Part shown: positions 1 to 10,372 of the stretch, piece by piece
Numbering within the stretch: the stretch's first letter is position 1
How the letters are laid out: the number at the start of each line of letters is the position of its first letter
From: Streptomyces mexicanus
Lineage (GTDB): Bacteria; Actinomycetota; Actinomycetes; Streptomycetales; Streptomycetaceae
Direction of reading: 5' to 3'
NCBI RefSeq assembly: GCF_902506575.1
Contig: NZ_LR732544.1
Span: forward strand, 1,156,506-1,220,505
Length of the DNA: 64,000 nt
Position numbers and translations under genes: made by a program
Notes under the pieces: model-generated
Told to the model about the DNA's origin: nothing
What the model saw: the letters and a program-made list of their open reading frames with translations, nothing else
The model's database searches: none

Positions 1-52
1 CCCCCACGCCCGCCCCGTGGCCGCCCCCCCCCCCCAATTACCCCGTAAGGGG
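1..52. other. Low-complexity contig end before adapter
   Basis: This stretch is a C-rich run with two long homopolymers of C followed by a short AT-containing segment. It has no coding potential and sits directly in front of an Illumina adapter, so I read it as poor-quality or artificial sequence at a contig end, not chromosome. Confidence 0.7.
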
Positions 53-85
53 TCGTCGGCAGCGTCAGATGTGTATCAGAGACCG
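53..85 (+). other. Nextera (Tn5) read-1 adapter remnant
   Basis: Positions 53-76 match the Nextera read-1 transposase adapter exactly (TCGTCGGC, then AGCGTCAGATGTGTAT). The 19-bp Tn5 mosaic end would be 67-85; it matches except at 77 and 84. The Streptomyces sequence begins right after it. The same adapter occurs again at 61944-61976. It is a library artefact, not a genomic repeat or transposon. Confidence 0.93.
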
Positions 86-129
86 TCCAGGTGCCGATAC
101 CACGGAAGAGGCGGTCCGGACCATCCGGC

Positions 130-172
130 TTGACGCGGCAGTGTAACGCTGCGTAACCTCACAGTGAGTTAC
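130..172 (+). promoter_or_regulatory. bldD promoter with two BldD boxes
   Basis: A -35 TTGACG (130-135) and a -10 TAACCT (154-159) lie 18 bp apart. A perfect 15-bp match to the published BldD box (nTnACnCWGnGTnAn) lies at 143-157, between and into the -10. A second copy with one mismatch (G at 164 for C) follows directly at 158-172. Binding at both would cover the -10 and start site. This fits known negative autoregulation of bldD by BldD-(c-di-GMP). Confidence 0.85.
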
Positions 173-229
173 CAGCCGCGCGGCCTGGAACCCAAAGCCA
201 GTCGCGTCGACACAGTGCCGGGGAGCTAT

Positions 230-733
230 ATGTCCAGCGAATACGCCAAACAGCTCGGGGCCAAGCTCCGGGCGATCCGCACCCAGCAGGGCCTTTCCCT
301 CCACGGTGTCGAGGAGAAGAGCCAGGGACGCTGGAAGGCGGTGGTGGTCGGTTCCTACGAGCGTGGCGACCGGGCCGTGACCGTGCAGCGCCTCGCCGAG
401 CTGGCCGATTTCTACGGGGTCCCCGTGCAGGAGCTGCTGCCGGGCACCACCCCGGGCGGCGCCGCCGAGCCGCCGCCGAAGCTGGTCCTGGACCTGGAGC
501 GGCTGGCCACGGTGCCGGCCGAGAAGGCGGGCCCGCTGCAGCGGTACGCCGCGACGATCCAGTCCCAGCGCGGTGACTACAACGGCAAGGTCCTCTCGAT
601 CCGCCAGGACGACCTGCGCACACTCGCCGTCATCTACGACCAGTCGCCCTCCGTGCTGACCGAGCAGCTGATCAGCTGGGGTGTGCTGGACGCGGACGCG
701 CGCCGCGCGGTGGCGTCCCACGAGGAGGCCTGA
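230..733 (+). CDS. bldD: BldD, c-di-GMP-responsive master repressor of development
   Basis: This 167-residue protein is BldD, the DNA-binding repressor that holds Streptomyces in vegetative growth by silencing sporulation genes when bound to a tetramer of cyclic di-GMP. Residues 8-70 form a Cro/C1-type helix-turn-helix. The C-terminal domain holds the c-di-GMP signature RGD-X8-RQDD at residues 114-116 and 125-128, exactly where it is described in BldD. I chose ATG 230 because GGGGAGC lies just upstream; an in-frame upstream start at 164 would fall at the transcription start. The gene is monocistronic, with two BldD boxes in its promoter and a stack of terminator hairpins after it. Length and motif spacing leave little doubt. 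Confidence 0.97.
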   Translation: MSSEYAKQLGAKLRAIRTQQGLSLHGVEEKSQGRWKAVVVGSYERGDRAVTVQRLAELADFYGVPVQELLPGTTPGGAAEPPPKLVLDLERLATVPAEKAGPLQRYAATIQSQRGDYNGKVLSIRQDDLRTLAVIYDQSPSVLTEQLISWGVLDADARRAVASHEEA

Positions 734-786
734 GCACCCGGACCCCCAGGGGTTCCGACAGGTCCCACAACCACCAGCAGAAACGT

Positions 787-832
787 GCCGCCGGGGTGGC
801 CGGAACGCGACGGTTCCGGCCACCCCGGCGGC
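787..832. terminator. Large hairpin after bldD
   Basis: A perfect 20-bp inverted repeat (787-806 with 813-832, loop 807-812) is followed by a short CTTT. It stands 54 bp after the bldD stop and is the likely bldD terminator. Confidence 0.8.
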
Positions 833-836
833 CTTT

Positions 837-863
837 GCGCGCCCTCGCGTCCCGAGGGCGCGC
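837..863. terminator. Second hairpin between bldD and nusB
   Basis: An 11-bp perfect stem (837-847 with 853-863) with a 5-nt loop, the middle of three consecutive hairpins between the convergent genes. Confidence 0.55.
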
Positions 864-873
864 CGGAACAACG

Positions 874-913
874 CCTCAGGGGCCCGCAGCGGTGTCGCTG
901 CGGGCCCCTGAGG
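874..913. terminator. Hairpin serving nusB (bidirectional)
   Basis: A 17-bp perfect stem (874-890 with 897-913, loop 891-896) sits 26 bp beyond the nusB stop. It can terminate the leftward efp-nusB transcript and any rightward read-through from bldD. Confidence 0.8.
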
Positions 914-939
914 GATGCGGGTGCCGTTACTGCGGCGTC

Positions 940-1383
940 TCACGCCTCGGCGCCGGTGTCCCGGCGCAGGGAGGGCTTGAGCTCCTTCAGCCGGCCGAGC
1001 AGGCCGTTGACGAACGAGGGCGACTCGTCCGTGGAGAACTCCTTGGCCAGCTGCACCATCTCGTCCAGCACGACGGCGTCCGGGGTCTCGTCGACCCAGA
1101 TCAGCTCGTAGGCGCCGAGCCGCAGGATGTTGCGGTCGACGACCGGCATGCGGTCCAGGGTCCAGCCGACGGCGTACTGGGCGATCAGCTCGTCGATCCG
1201 CCTCGCGTGCTCGGCGTAGCCCTCGACCAGCTGCATCGTGTACTCGCTCACCGGCGGCTGTCGGGTGTCGCTGCGGGAGAGCCGGATCCAGTCCGCCAGT
1301 ACGGTCAGGACGTCGGCGCCGCGCTGGTCACCCTCGAAGAGGATCTGGAAGGCGCGCTTGCGGGCCGTGTTGCGGGCAGCCAC
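940..1383 (-). CDS. nusB: Transcription antitermination factor NusB
   Basis: A 147-residue all-helical protein of the NusB family, which with S10 (NusE) binds BoxA RNA and helps antitermination on rRNA operons. The N-terminal AARNTARKRAFQILFEGDQR is the typical family start, and the core DRNILRLGAYEL and FVNGLLGRL motifs are present. The start is a GTG at 1383, only two bases downstream of the efp stop (1386-1388), so the two genes are translationally close and probably one transcript. The efp-nusB pairing is common in Gram-positive bacteria. Confidence 0.96.
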   Translation of the reverse strand: MAARNTARKRAFQILFEGDQRGADVLTVLADWIRLSRSDTRQPPVSEYTMQLVEGYAEHARRIDELIAQYAVGWTLDRMPVVDRNILRLGAYELIWVDETPDAVVLDEMVQLAKEFSTDESPSFVNGLLGRLKELKPSLRRDTGAEA

Positions 1384-1385
1384 GG

Positions 1386-1952
1386 TTAGCTGTTCACCCG
1401 GCCGAGGTAGTCGCTGGTGCGGGTGTCGACCTTGATCTTCTCACCGGTGGTGATGAAGAGCGGGACCTGGATCTGGTGGCCGGTCTCCAGCGTGGCGGGC
1501 TTGGTGCCGCCGGTGGAGCGGTCGCCCTGGACGCCCGGCTCGGTCTCGGCGACGGTCAGCTCGACGGCGGCGGGCAGCTCGACGAAGAGCACCTCGCCCT
1601 CGTGCTGGGCGACGGTCGCCTCGAAGCCCTCGATCAGGAAGTTGGCGGCGTCACCGACGACCTTGCGGTCGATGTGCAGCTGGTCGTAGGTCTCCATGTC
1701 CATGAACACGAAGTAGTCGCCGTCCATGTAGGAGAACTGCATGTCGCGCTTGTCGACGGTGGCCGTTTCGACCTTGACGCCGGCGTTGAAGGTCTTGTCG
1801 ACGACCTTGCCGGAGAGCACGTTCTTGAGCTTGGTGCGCACGAAGGCCGGGCCCTTGCCGGGCTTGACGTGCTGGAACTCGACGACGGACCACAGCTGGC
1901 CGCCTTCGAGCTTGAGCACCATGCCGTTCTTGAGGTCGTTCGTGGAAGCCAC
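1386..1952 (-). CDS. efp: Translation elongation factor EF-P
   Basis: This 188-residue three-domain protein is EF-P, which binds the ribosome between P and E sites and relieves stalling at polyproline stretches. The tip loop reads KPGKGP at residues 30-35. The conserved lysine is K33, inside a palindromic PGKGP loop of the type reported to work unmodified in actinobacteria; no EpmA, EarP or other modifying enzyme is seen nearby. The start is a GTG at 1952. It is transcribed leftward with nusB, and the M24 peptidase-like gene ends 48 bp upstream, the order efp-nusB-aro being conserved in actinobacteria. Confidence 0.97.
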   Translation of the reverse strand: MASTNDLKNGMVLKLEGGQLWSVVEFQHVKPGKGPAFVRTKLKNVLSGKVVDKTFNAGVKVETATVDKRDMQFSYMDGDYFVFMDMETYDQLHIDRKVVGDAANFLIEGFEATVAQHEGEVLFVELPAAVELTVAETEPGVQGDRSTGGTKPATLETGHQIQVPLFITTGEKIKVDTRTSDYLGRVNS

Positions 1953-2000
1953 GGTTGCTTCAATCTCCTGGACTTACGTGGACGACCCCGGGGCACGCGC

Positions 2001-3107
2001 CTACAACGCGAGCAGCTCCTTGGTCGTGATGGTGAGTAGCTCGGGTCCGCCGTCCGCCTCGGGGCGTACGACGAGCGTGTCATCGATCCGGACACCGCCC
2101 CGTCCCGGGAGGTGGACTCCCGGTTCTACGGTGACCGGCACGCAAGCGTCCAGTTTACCCATGGCCGCAGGGGCCAGCTGAGGGTCCTCGTCGATTTCGA
2201 GTCCGACCCCGTGCCCGGTGAGCGGCTGCAGTCCCTCGGAGAATCCCGCGGAGTCCAGCACCTGCCGCGCGGCGCGGTCCACGTCCCGGTAGGCGGCGCC
2301 CGGCATCAGCGCCTCCCGCCCGGCCCGCTGGGCGGCGAAGACCAGGTCGTAGAGCTGGATCTCCCAGTCCGCGGGGGACGTGCCGATCACGAACGTACGG
2401 CCGATCTCGCAGCGGTAGCCGCGGTAGGCGGCGCCCAGGCAGACGGAGAGGAAGTCGCCCTCCTCCACGCGGCGGTCGGTGGGCCGGTGGCCGCGGCGGC
2501 CGGAGTTCGGGCCGGTGGCGACCGAGGTCGGGAAGGCGGGGCCGTCGGCGCCGTGGTCGACGAGCCGCCGCTCCAGCTCCAGGGCGAGGTGCCGCTCGGT
2601 GCGGCCCACCAGGATGGACTCCAGCAGTTCGCCGAGGGCCTGGTCGGCGATCTCGGCGCCGATCCTCAGGCAGGAGATCTCCTCCTCGTCCTTGACGAGG
2701 CGCAGCTGCTCGACGGCGGTGCCCAGGTCGGCCAGGCGGAGCCGGGGCGCCACCGAGGCGAGGGCGCGGGGGCGGGCCACGGTGAGGTGGGGCTCCTCGA
2801 CGGCGAGCGAGTCGGCGCCCTGGGCGTGGGCGAGGCCCGCGGCGGCGACGGCCGGGTCGCCGGCGGGCTGGGGCAGGACCCGCACCCGCAGGGCCTCGTC
2901 GGGACGGCCTTCGTGGGGCCGGTCGTCCGGTGGGCTCTGGCACACCAGCAGGTCCTCGCGCTTACCGAGGAGCAGGACGGCACCGCGCGGGGCCGCCCCC
3001 GCGAGGTACCGCACGTTGGCGGGACGAGTCACCAGCGCCGCCGCGCTGCCTCCCGCGTTGCAGCGCTCCCTGAGCCGGGTGCGGCGGGCCGCGTAGACCT
3101 CTGACAT
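2001..3107 (-). CDS. M24 aminopeptidase P-like protein with altered metal ligands
   Basis: A 368-residue protein with the two-domain creatinase/prolidase plan: an N-terminal domain (about 1-135) and a C-terminal pita-bread fold (about 140-368). The family uses Asp, Asp, His, Glu, Glu to hold two metals. Here the first Asp is replaced by Cys (C223 in VCLGA), the second by Glu (E234 in CEIGR), His is kept (H299 in GHGVGLE), the first Glu is kept (E328 in VEPG) and the last is Asp (D342 in RIDD). It may therefore be a non-canonical or inactive Xaa-Pro peptidase homologue. It lies between the aro genes and efp, as pepQ does in Mycobacterium. Confidence 0.85.
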   Translation of the reverse strand: MSEVYAARRTRLRERCNAGGSAAALVTRPANVRYLAGAAPRGAVLLLGKREDLLVCQSPPDDRPHEGRPDEALRVRVLPQPAGDPAVAAAGLAHAQGADSLAVEEPHLTVARPRALASVAPRLRLADLGTAVEQLRLVKDEEEISCLRIGAEIADQALGELLESILVGRTERHLALELERRLVDHGADGPAFPTSVATGPNSGRRGHRPTDRRVEEGDFLSVCLGAAYRGYRCEIGRTFVIGTSPADWEIQLYDLVFAAQRAGREALMPGAAYRDVDRAARQVLDSAGFSEGLQPLTGHGVGLEIDEDPQLAPAAMGKLDACVPVTVEPGVHLPGRGGVRIDDTLVVRPEADGGPELLTITTKELLAL

Positions 3108-3231
3108 GAACCGAGCGTACGAGCGGTGGCCGAATATCGCCGTTCGGGAGAGCCGAGTGGGTCGGCCCGCGGCGGCGGGTGGTCCCCCCGCGCGCGCCTC
3201 GGTCGGAGCGTGAGCGGCCGCGCGGGCCCGG

Positions 3232-4011
3232 TCACCAGCTCGGCGGGCTCGCGATCGCGCGGGCCAGGACCTCGTCGAGGAGGCGGGCCGTGGTCGGGAT
3301 GTCCAGCTGGGAGTTGTCGATGATGGGCAGGCCGGAGCCGTACCAGCCGGCCATGCGGCCGTGGATGCGGGCGACCTCCTCGTCGGTCAGTCTGCGGTTG
3401 CCGGTGCGCTCGGCGTTGCGCTCCAGGACGACGTCCAGGCCGGGCAGCAGGACCACCGGCAGCAGCCCGGGGCCCACATGCCGTTTCCAGCCACCGAGGC
3501 CCACCACCGGGCGGTCGGGGAACACGGCGTCGTCGAGGATGCACGAGATGCCGTTGGCGAGGAAGTTGCGCGCGGCGAACCCGCAGGTGCGGCGGGCGAG
3601 GCGGTACTGCGCCTCGGAGTGGTCGTTCCACCCGGACTGCGGGTCGGCGAAGCCCGAGCGGACCCACTCGCGGACGTCGTCGAGGCTGATGTGCGCCGTG
3701 GGGACCGGACGGTGCTCGGCCCAGTGCTTGGCGACGCTGGTCTTGCCGGCGCCCGCCGGACCGATCAGCAGCACGGCGAGGGTGGTGGTGGCCGGATCGG
3801 GCGCGGCCTGGGCGGCCGGCGCGCTGGGCACGGCGACCGGGGCACCCGGCGGGGCACGGGGCCCGGGCCGTGGTGCGGGGCCGGGTGCGGCGCACCGGCG
3901 AAGTGCGGACCCGGGTGGTGTGCGGCCGGTGACCAGCCGGCGGCTGGTCCGTGCCCCGGCTGGTGGGGCGGCGGCAGCGGAGAACCCACTGCGTGCTGCA
4001 TCCGGTGCCAC
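3232..4011 (-). CDS. P-loop kinase-like ATPase (AAA_33 type)
   Basis: A protein of up to 259 residues. The first ~75 residues are rich in Pro and Ala and look disordered. The rest is a small P-loop NTPase: Walker A GPAGAGKTS at about residues 83-91, then LDDVREWVRSGF and a lid region with RNAERTGNRRL, resembling zeta-toxin/polynucleotide kinase-like phosphotransferases. The GTG at 4011 is the only start in the open frame before a stop at about 4060; a shorter protein from an internal GTG is possible. It follows aroB by 194 bp. The substrate cannot be told from sequence. Confidence 0.75.
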   Translation of the reverse strand: MAPDAARSGFSAAAAPPAGARTSRRLVTGRTPPGSALRRCAAPGPAPRPGPRAPPGAPVAVPSAPAAQAAPDPATTTLAVLLIGPAGAGKTSVAKHWAEHRPVPTAHISLDDVREWVRSGFADPQSGWNDHSEAQYRLARRTCGFAARNFLANGISCILDDAVFPDRPVVGLGGWKRHVGPGLLPVVLLPGLDVVLERNAERTGNRRLTDEEVARIHGRMAGWYGSGLPIIDNSQLDIPTTARLLDEVLARAIASPPSW

Positions 4012-4080
4012 TCCGTCTCGTACAAGGCAATGGGCGCGGGCAGCGGGCCCGAACCCCGCTGCCTACCGAACGGTACCGTT

Positions 4081-4109
4081 CCCGGCCGTCCGATGGGGAA
4101 ACGGCCGGG
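4081..4109. terminator. Hairpin after aroB
   Basis: A 9-bp perfect stem (4081-4089 with 4101-4109, 11-nt loop) lies about 100 bp beyond the aroB stop. It may end the aro transcript, but the stem is short and lacks a U-tract. Confidence 0.35.
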
Positions 4110-4205
4110 GGCGGTCCGAAGTGCCCGCCTGCGCAAGCGCGTCGGCCTCATCGCGCGCACCCGCGCGGGAAGCCGCACGCGTCGAGGGCCGACGGCTCGC
4201 GGGTC

Positions 4206-6990
<2,785 letters not shown>

Positions 6991-7138
6991 CGGTGCTCCT
7001 CATCCTCGCGCCTGGAACTGCGACGGCGCGACCGGGTGCGCGGCCCTGGCCCGCCACCTCCGATCCTCCCATGTCCGGATCGGCGGATCCGCTGCCGGTC
7101 CAGCAGGCGGACGCGGGGCCCTGCGGCCCCGGCGGGAC

Positions 7139-7978
7139 TCAGCGGTCCGCCAGCGCCTTCTCGCCCGCGCGGCGCATGGCCTGCAGCGGGGCCGGGGCGC
7201 GGCCCGTCATCTGTTCCACCTGCAGAACGGCCTGGTGCACCAGCAGGTCCAGGCCGCTGACGACGGCGCCGCCGGCCAGCGACCAGCGGGCGGCGAGGTC
7301 GGTGGGCCACGGGTCGTAGAGGACGTCGAAGAGGGTGGCGGGCCGCTCGGGCACGGCGGCGGCGAGGGCGTCGGTGGTGCCGGCCGGGGTGGTGGCGATC
7401 ACCAGCGGGGCGCGCAGGGCCTGCTCCGCGTCGGACCAGTCGGCCGTGCGGACCTCCACCCGCAGCCGCTCGCCCCACTGGCGCATCTCGGCGGCGCGGG
7501 CCTCGCTGCGGACGTAGGCGACGACCTCTCCGGTGCAGATGCGGGCCAGGGCGGCCAGCGCGGAGGAGGCGGTGGCGCCGGCGCCGAGGATCGCCGCCGA
7601 GTCGACCTGCTCGATGCCGTGTTCGCGCAGCGCGGCGATCATGCCGGGGATGTCGGTGTTGTCGCCGGTGCGCCGGCCGTCCTCGGTGAAGACGACGGTG
7701 TTGACCGCCTCGACCGAGGCCGCGGTGTCGCTGATCTCGTCCAGCAGCGGGATGACGGCCCGCTTCAGCGGCATGGTCAGCGACAGCCCCGCCCACTCGG
7801 GGCCCAGCTCCTCGAAGAAGCCGGGCAGGCCGGCCTCGTCCACCTCGAACCGGTCGTACGACCACGTGGCGAGGCCCAGTTCCGCGTAGGCCGCGCGGTG
7901 CAGCACCGGGGAGAGGGAGTGGGCGATGGGCGAGCCGAGCACGGCGGCCCGGTGAGCGTCAGGTGCCCGAGCTGGCAT
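7139..7978 (-). CDS. aroE: Shikimate dehydrogenase
   Basis: A 279-residue shikimate dehydrogenase that reduces 3-dehydroshikimate with NADPH. The substrate-binding SPIAHSLSP is at residues 16-24, followed by LTMPLKR with the catalytic Lys, and GDNTD. The glycine-rich nucleotide loop LGAGATASS comes later. The start at 7978 overlaps the end of mltG by 20 nt; this overlap is plausible because no better start lies before the conserved VLGSPIAHS motif. Gene order mltG-aroE-aroC-aroK-aroB matches other actinobacteria. Confidence 0.95.
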   Translation of the reverse strand: MPARAPDAHRAAVLGSPIAHSLSPVLHRAAYAELGLATWSYDRFEVDEAGLPGFFEELGPEWAGLSLTMPLKRAVIPLLDEISDTAASVEAVNTVVFTEDGRRTGDNTDIPGMIAALREHGIEQVDSAAILGAGATASSALAALARICTGEVVAYVRSEARAAEMRQWGERLRVEVRTADWSDAEQALRAPLVIATTPAGTTDALAAAVPERPATLFDVLYDPWPTDLAARWSLAGGAVVSGLDLLVHQAVLQVEQMTGRAPAPLQAMRRAGEKALADR

Positions 7979-9737
7979 CGAACTTGTCCTTGAGCTTCAG
8001 GAAGTCGGCGTACGTCTTGGCGAACTCGGTCTTGTTCATACCATCGGTCGCCACGAAGTAGATCCAGCCCTCGTCGGTCGGGTTCAGCGCCGCCTTCAGT
8101 GCGTCGTCGCCGGGGTTTCCGATCGGTCCGGGCGGCAGGCCCTTGTGGGTGTAGGTGTTGTACGGGCTCTGGTTGCTGTTGATCTCTTTTTCGCTGATGT
8201 GGATGTTGCTCTCGCCCTTCAGGTAGTTGAAGGTCGAGTCGAACTGGAGCTTCTGGTTGGTCTCCGTGTTCGTCGGCTTGAGGCGGTTGTAGACCACCTC
8301 GGCCATCATGCGGAAGTCGTCGTGCGTCTTGCCCTCGGCCTGGACGAGGCTGGCGACCGTGACCAGCTCCAGCGGGCTGGACAGGCCGAAGTCCTTGGCC
8401 TTGGCGGCCAGGTCGTAGCGGTTGTAGGCCTGGCCGGCCTGCTGGACCATGCTCTTCAGGATCGTTTCGGGCTTCATGCCCTTGGCCGCGGGATAGGTGC
8501 CCGGGTGGAGGAAGCCCTCCAGCGGGTCCATGATCTGGCTGTTGGAGTTCGCCCAGCTGGGCAGCCCGAGGTTCTTGTACTCCTTGGCGGCGATCTTCTT
8601 GGTGGTGCCGTCGGCCAGGTCGAGCCGCTTGTCGATCGCCGCGTACACCTGGGCGTTGCGCTCGCCGGGTTTGACCAGGACGTTGCTCTGGCTGCGCGGG
8701 TCGAGCATGAGCGCGACGGCGCTGGCGGCGGACATCTGCTTGTTCAGCAGGTAGGCGCCGGCCTGGATCTGCTTGCCCTTGGGGTTCTGCGACTGGGCGG
8801 CGACGAACGCGTCGACGCTCTTGACGACGCCCGCCTTCTTCAGGGCGCGGCCGATGTCGTAGCCGCCGGCGCCCTCGGGGATCTCGACGGTGACCGTCTC
8901 GCCGGTGCCGTCGCCCGCGTAGTCCGGCGCCGGGCCGAAACGATTTTGGTAGAAGTGGTAGCCGTAGTAGGCGACGCCGGCCGCGCCGCCGCCGAGCACC
9001 ACGGCCACGACGAGGCAGGCCAGTCCGTTGCGGCGCTTCCTGCCGCCCTTGCTCTTGCCGCCCCTGCCCCGGCGCTCGCCGCGGCTTCGGCGTCCGGCCG
9101 GGTCGTCGGCGGCGGGAGCGTCCTCGTCGTCGTGGCCGGCACCGGAGAAGAAGGCGTGGTCCTGCTCGTCGGAGCCGGGCTCCGCATCCCGGTCCGGGTG
9201 CGTCTCGGGTTCGGTGTGCCGGCGGTTCGGCGGCTGCGGCGGCGGGTAGGCCTCGGGGGCGCCGCCGTACGGGTCGGGCTGCTCGGGGCCGTAGGCCATC
9301 GCCTGCTGCTGCCCGTAGGGGTCGGCCGGGTCGCCGGGGTACGGCAGGTGCGCGTGGGTGCCGGTGCCGTCCCAGCCGTCCTGCCGGTACTGCTCCTGGG
9401 ACTGGTCCGGGTACTGCTGGTGGTCCGGCCCGCCCTGGTGGACGGGCTGCGGCCGGCCCTGCGGGTCGTAGGGCGCGGGCTGCTGGGCGCCCTGTCCGTC
9501 GTAGGGGGACGGCTGGTGGTTGCCCTGGACGTCGTAGTGCTGGTGCTGCCCGCCGTAGCCGGGCTGCTGGGCCTGGCTCCAGTCGCCGTACTGCGGCTGG
9601 TGCGGCTGCTGCGCGTGGCCGCCGTAGGGGGACTGCGGGTCGGTGTGACCCTGCTGTCCTGTCCACCCGACGTCCCCGTACAACGGGTCCTCCGGATGCC
9701 ACGGTTCGGGGCCAGGACCCCGGCCATACTCAGTCAT
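7959..9737 (-). CDS. mltG: Endolytic murein transglycosylase MltG with long cytoplasmic tail
   Basis: A 592-residue membrane-anchored protein of the YceG/MltG family, which cleaves nascent glycan strands and limits their length. Residues 1-235 are a disordered tail rich in Gln, Pro, Tyr and Gly, then charged; a single transmembrane helix follows at about 238-260 (after KRRN), with the catalytic domain outside. The conserved catalytic block ASLVQAEG and the later KLQFDSTFNY and GLPPGPIGNPG motifs are present. The long tail is a feature of actinobacterial members and could hold partner contacts in hyphal growth (inference). It precedes aroE with a short overlap and follows ruvX. Confidence 0.93.
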   Translation of the reverse strand: MTEYGRGPGPEPWHPEDPLYGDVGWTGQQGHTDPQSPYGGHAQQPHQPQYGDWSQAQQPGYGGQHQHYDVQGNHQPSPYDGQGAQQPAPYDPQGRPQPVHQGGPDHQQYPDQSQEQYRQDGWDGTGTHAHLPYPGDPADPYGQQQAMAYGPEQPDPYGGAPEAYPPPQPPNRRHTEPETHPDRDAEPGSDEQDHAFFSGAGHDDEDAPAADDPAGRRSRGERRGRGGKSKGGRKRRNGLACLVVAVVLGGGAAGVAYYGYHFYQNRFGPAPDYAGDGTGETVTVEIPEGAGGYDIGRALKKAGVVKSVDAFVAAQSQNPKGKQIQAGAYLLNKQMSAASAVALMLDPRSQSNVLVKPGERNAQVYAAIDKRLDLADGTTKKIAAKEYKNLGLPSWANSNSQIMDPLEGFLHPGTYPAAKGMKPETILKSMVQQAGQAYNRYDLAAKAKDFGLSSPLELVTVASLVQAEGKTHDDFRMMAEVVYNRLKPTNTETNQKLQFDSTFNYLKGESNIHISEKEINSNQSPYNTYTHKGLPPGPIGNPGDDALKAALNPTDEGWIYFVATDGMNKTEFAKTYADFLKLKDKFDASSGT

Positions 9738-9858
9738 CGATCCCCTAGAGCCGCGAGGCGGCGTTCACGCGGCCTTACGTCCAGCTGCCGTTCCGCCTCT
9801 TGCTGTGCGCCGGCTGTTCGAACACCGGCGCATCGCGCGGAACGTTACCGTATCGCGA

Positions 9859-10323
9859 TCAGATGACCACTTCGACGCCCTCGCCGGGTGCTGTGCCTGA
9901 CACCCGTTCGGATTCGAGGGCCTGTTGCAGGATGATCACGGCGGCGGCCTGGTCGATCACGGAGCGTCCCTTCTTGGACCTCACCCCCGAGGCACGCAGC
10001 CCCTGGCTCGCGCTCACCGTGGTCATCCGCTCGTCCACCAGGCGCACCGGCACCGGTGCGATGCCCCGGGCCAGCTCCGTGGCGAAGCCCCGGACCTTGA
10101 CCGCGGCCGGGCCCTCGCCCCCCTTGAGGGAGCGGGGCAGGCCGACGACGACCTCGATCGGCTCGTACTCATCGACGAGCTGCCGCAGGCGGCGGTGCGC
10201 GGCCGGGACGTCCCGGCCGGGCACCGTCTCCACCGGGGTGGCGACGATCCCGTCGGGGTCGCAGGAGGCGACTCCGATCCGGGCATCCCCGACGTCGATC
10301 GCGAGTCGCCGTCCTCTGCGCAT
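9859..10323 (-). CDS. ruvX: RuvX/YqgF RNase H-fold nuclease
   Basis: A 154-residue protein of the YqgF/RuvX family, an RNase H-like fold linked to 16S rRNA processing and proposed as a Holliday junction resolvase. It has the catalytic-type [13 protein letters not shown] strand at the N terminus, [11 protein letters not shown], and [10 protein letters not shown]. The start ATG 10323 directly precedes the RxxRLAIDVG motif, and an AAGGAAAC Shine-Dalgarno-like element sits in the upstream repeat. alaS lies 46 bp upstream, the alaS-ruvX-mltG-aroE order being standard in actinobacteria. Confidence 0.94.
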   Translation of the reverse strand: MRRGRRLAIDVGDARIGVASCDPDGIVATPVETVPGRDVPAAHRRLRQLVDEYEPIEVVVGLPRSLKGGEGPAAVKVRGFATELARGIAPVPVRLVDERMTTVSASQGLRASGVRSKKGRSVIDQAAAVIILQQALESERVSGTAPGEGVEVVI

Positions 10324-10331
10324 GTCCGACC

Positions 10332-10372
10332 GTTTCCTTGCTTTCCCGGTTTCCTTGCTTTCCGTTTCCTTA
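10332..10372. repeat. Short tandem repeat in alaS-ruvX spacer
   Basis: Two identical 15-mers (GTTTCCTTGCTTTCC at 10332-10346 and 10349-10363) are followed by a partial third (10364-10372) that runs into the alaS stop. On the transcribed strand each copy carries AAGGAAAC, so the repeat supplies several ribosome-binding-like elements upstream of ruvX. Confidence 0.7.
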
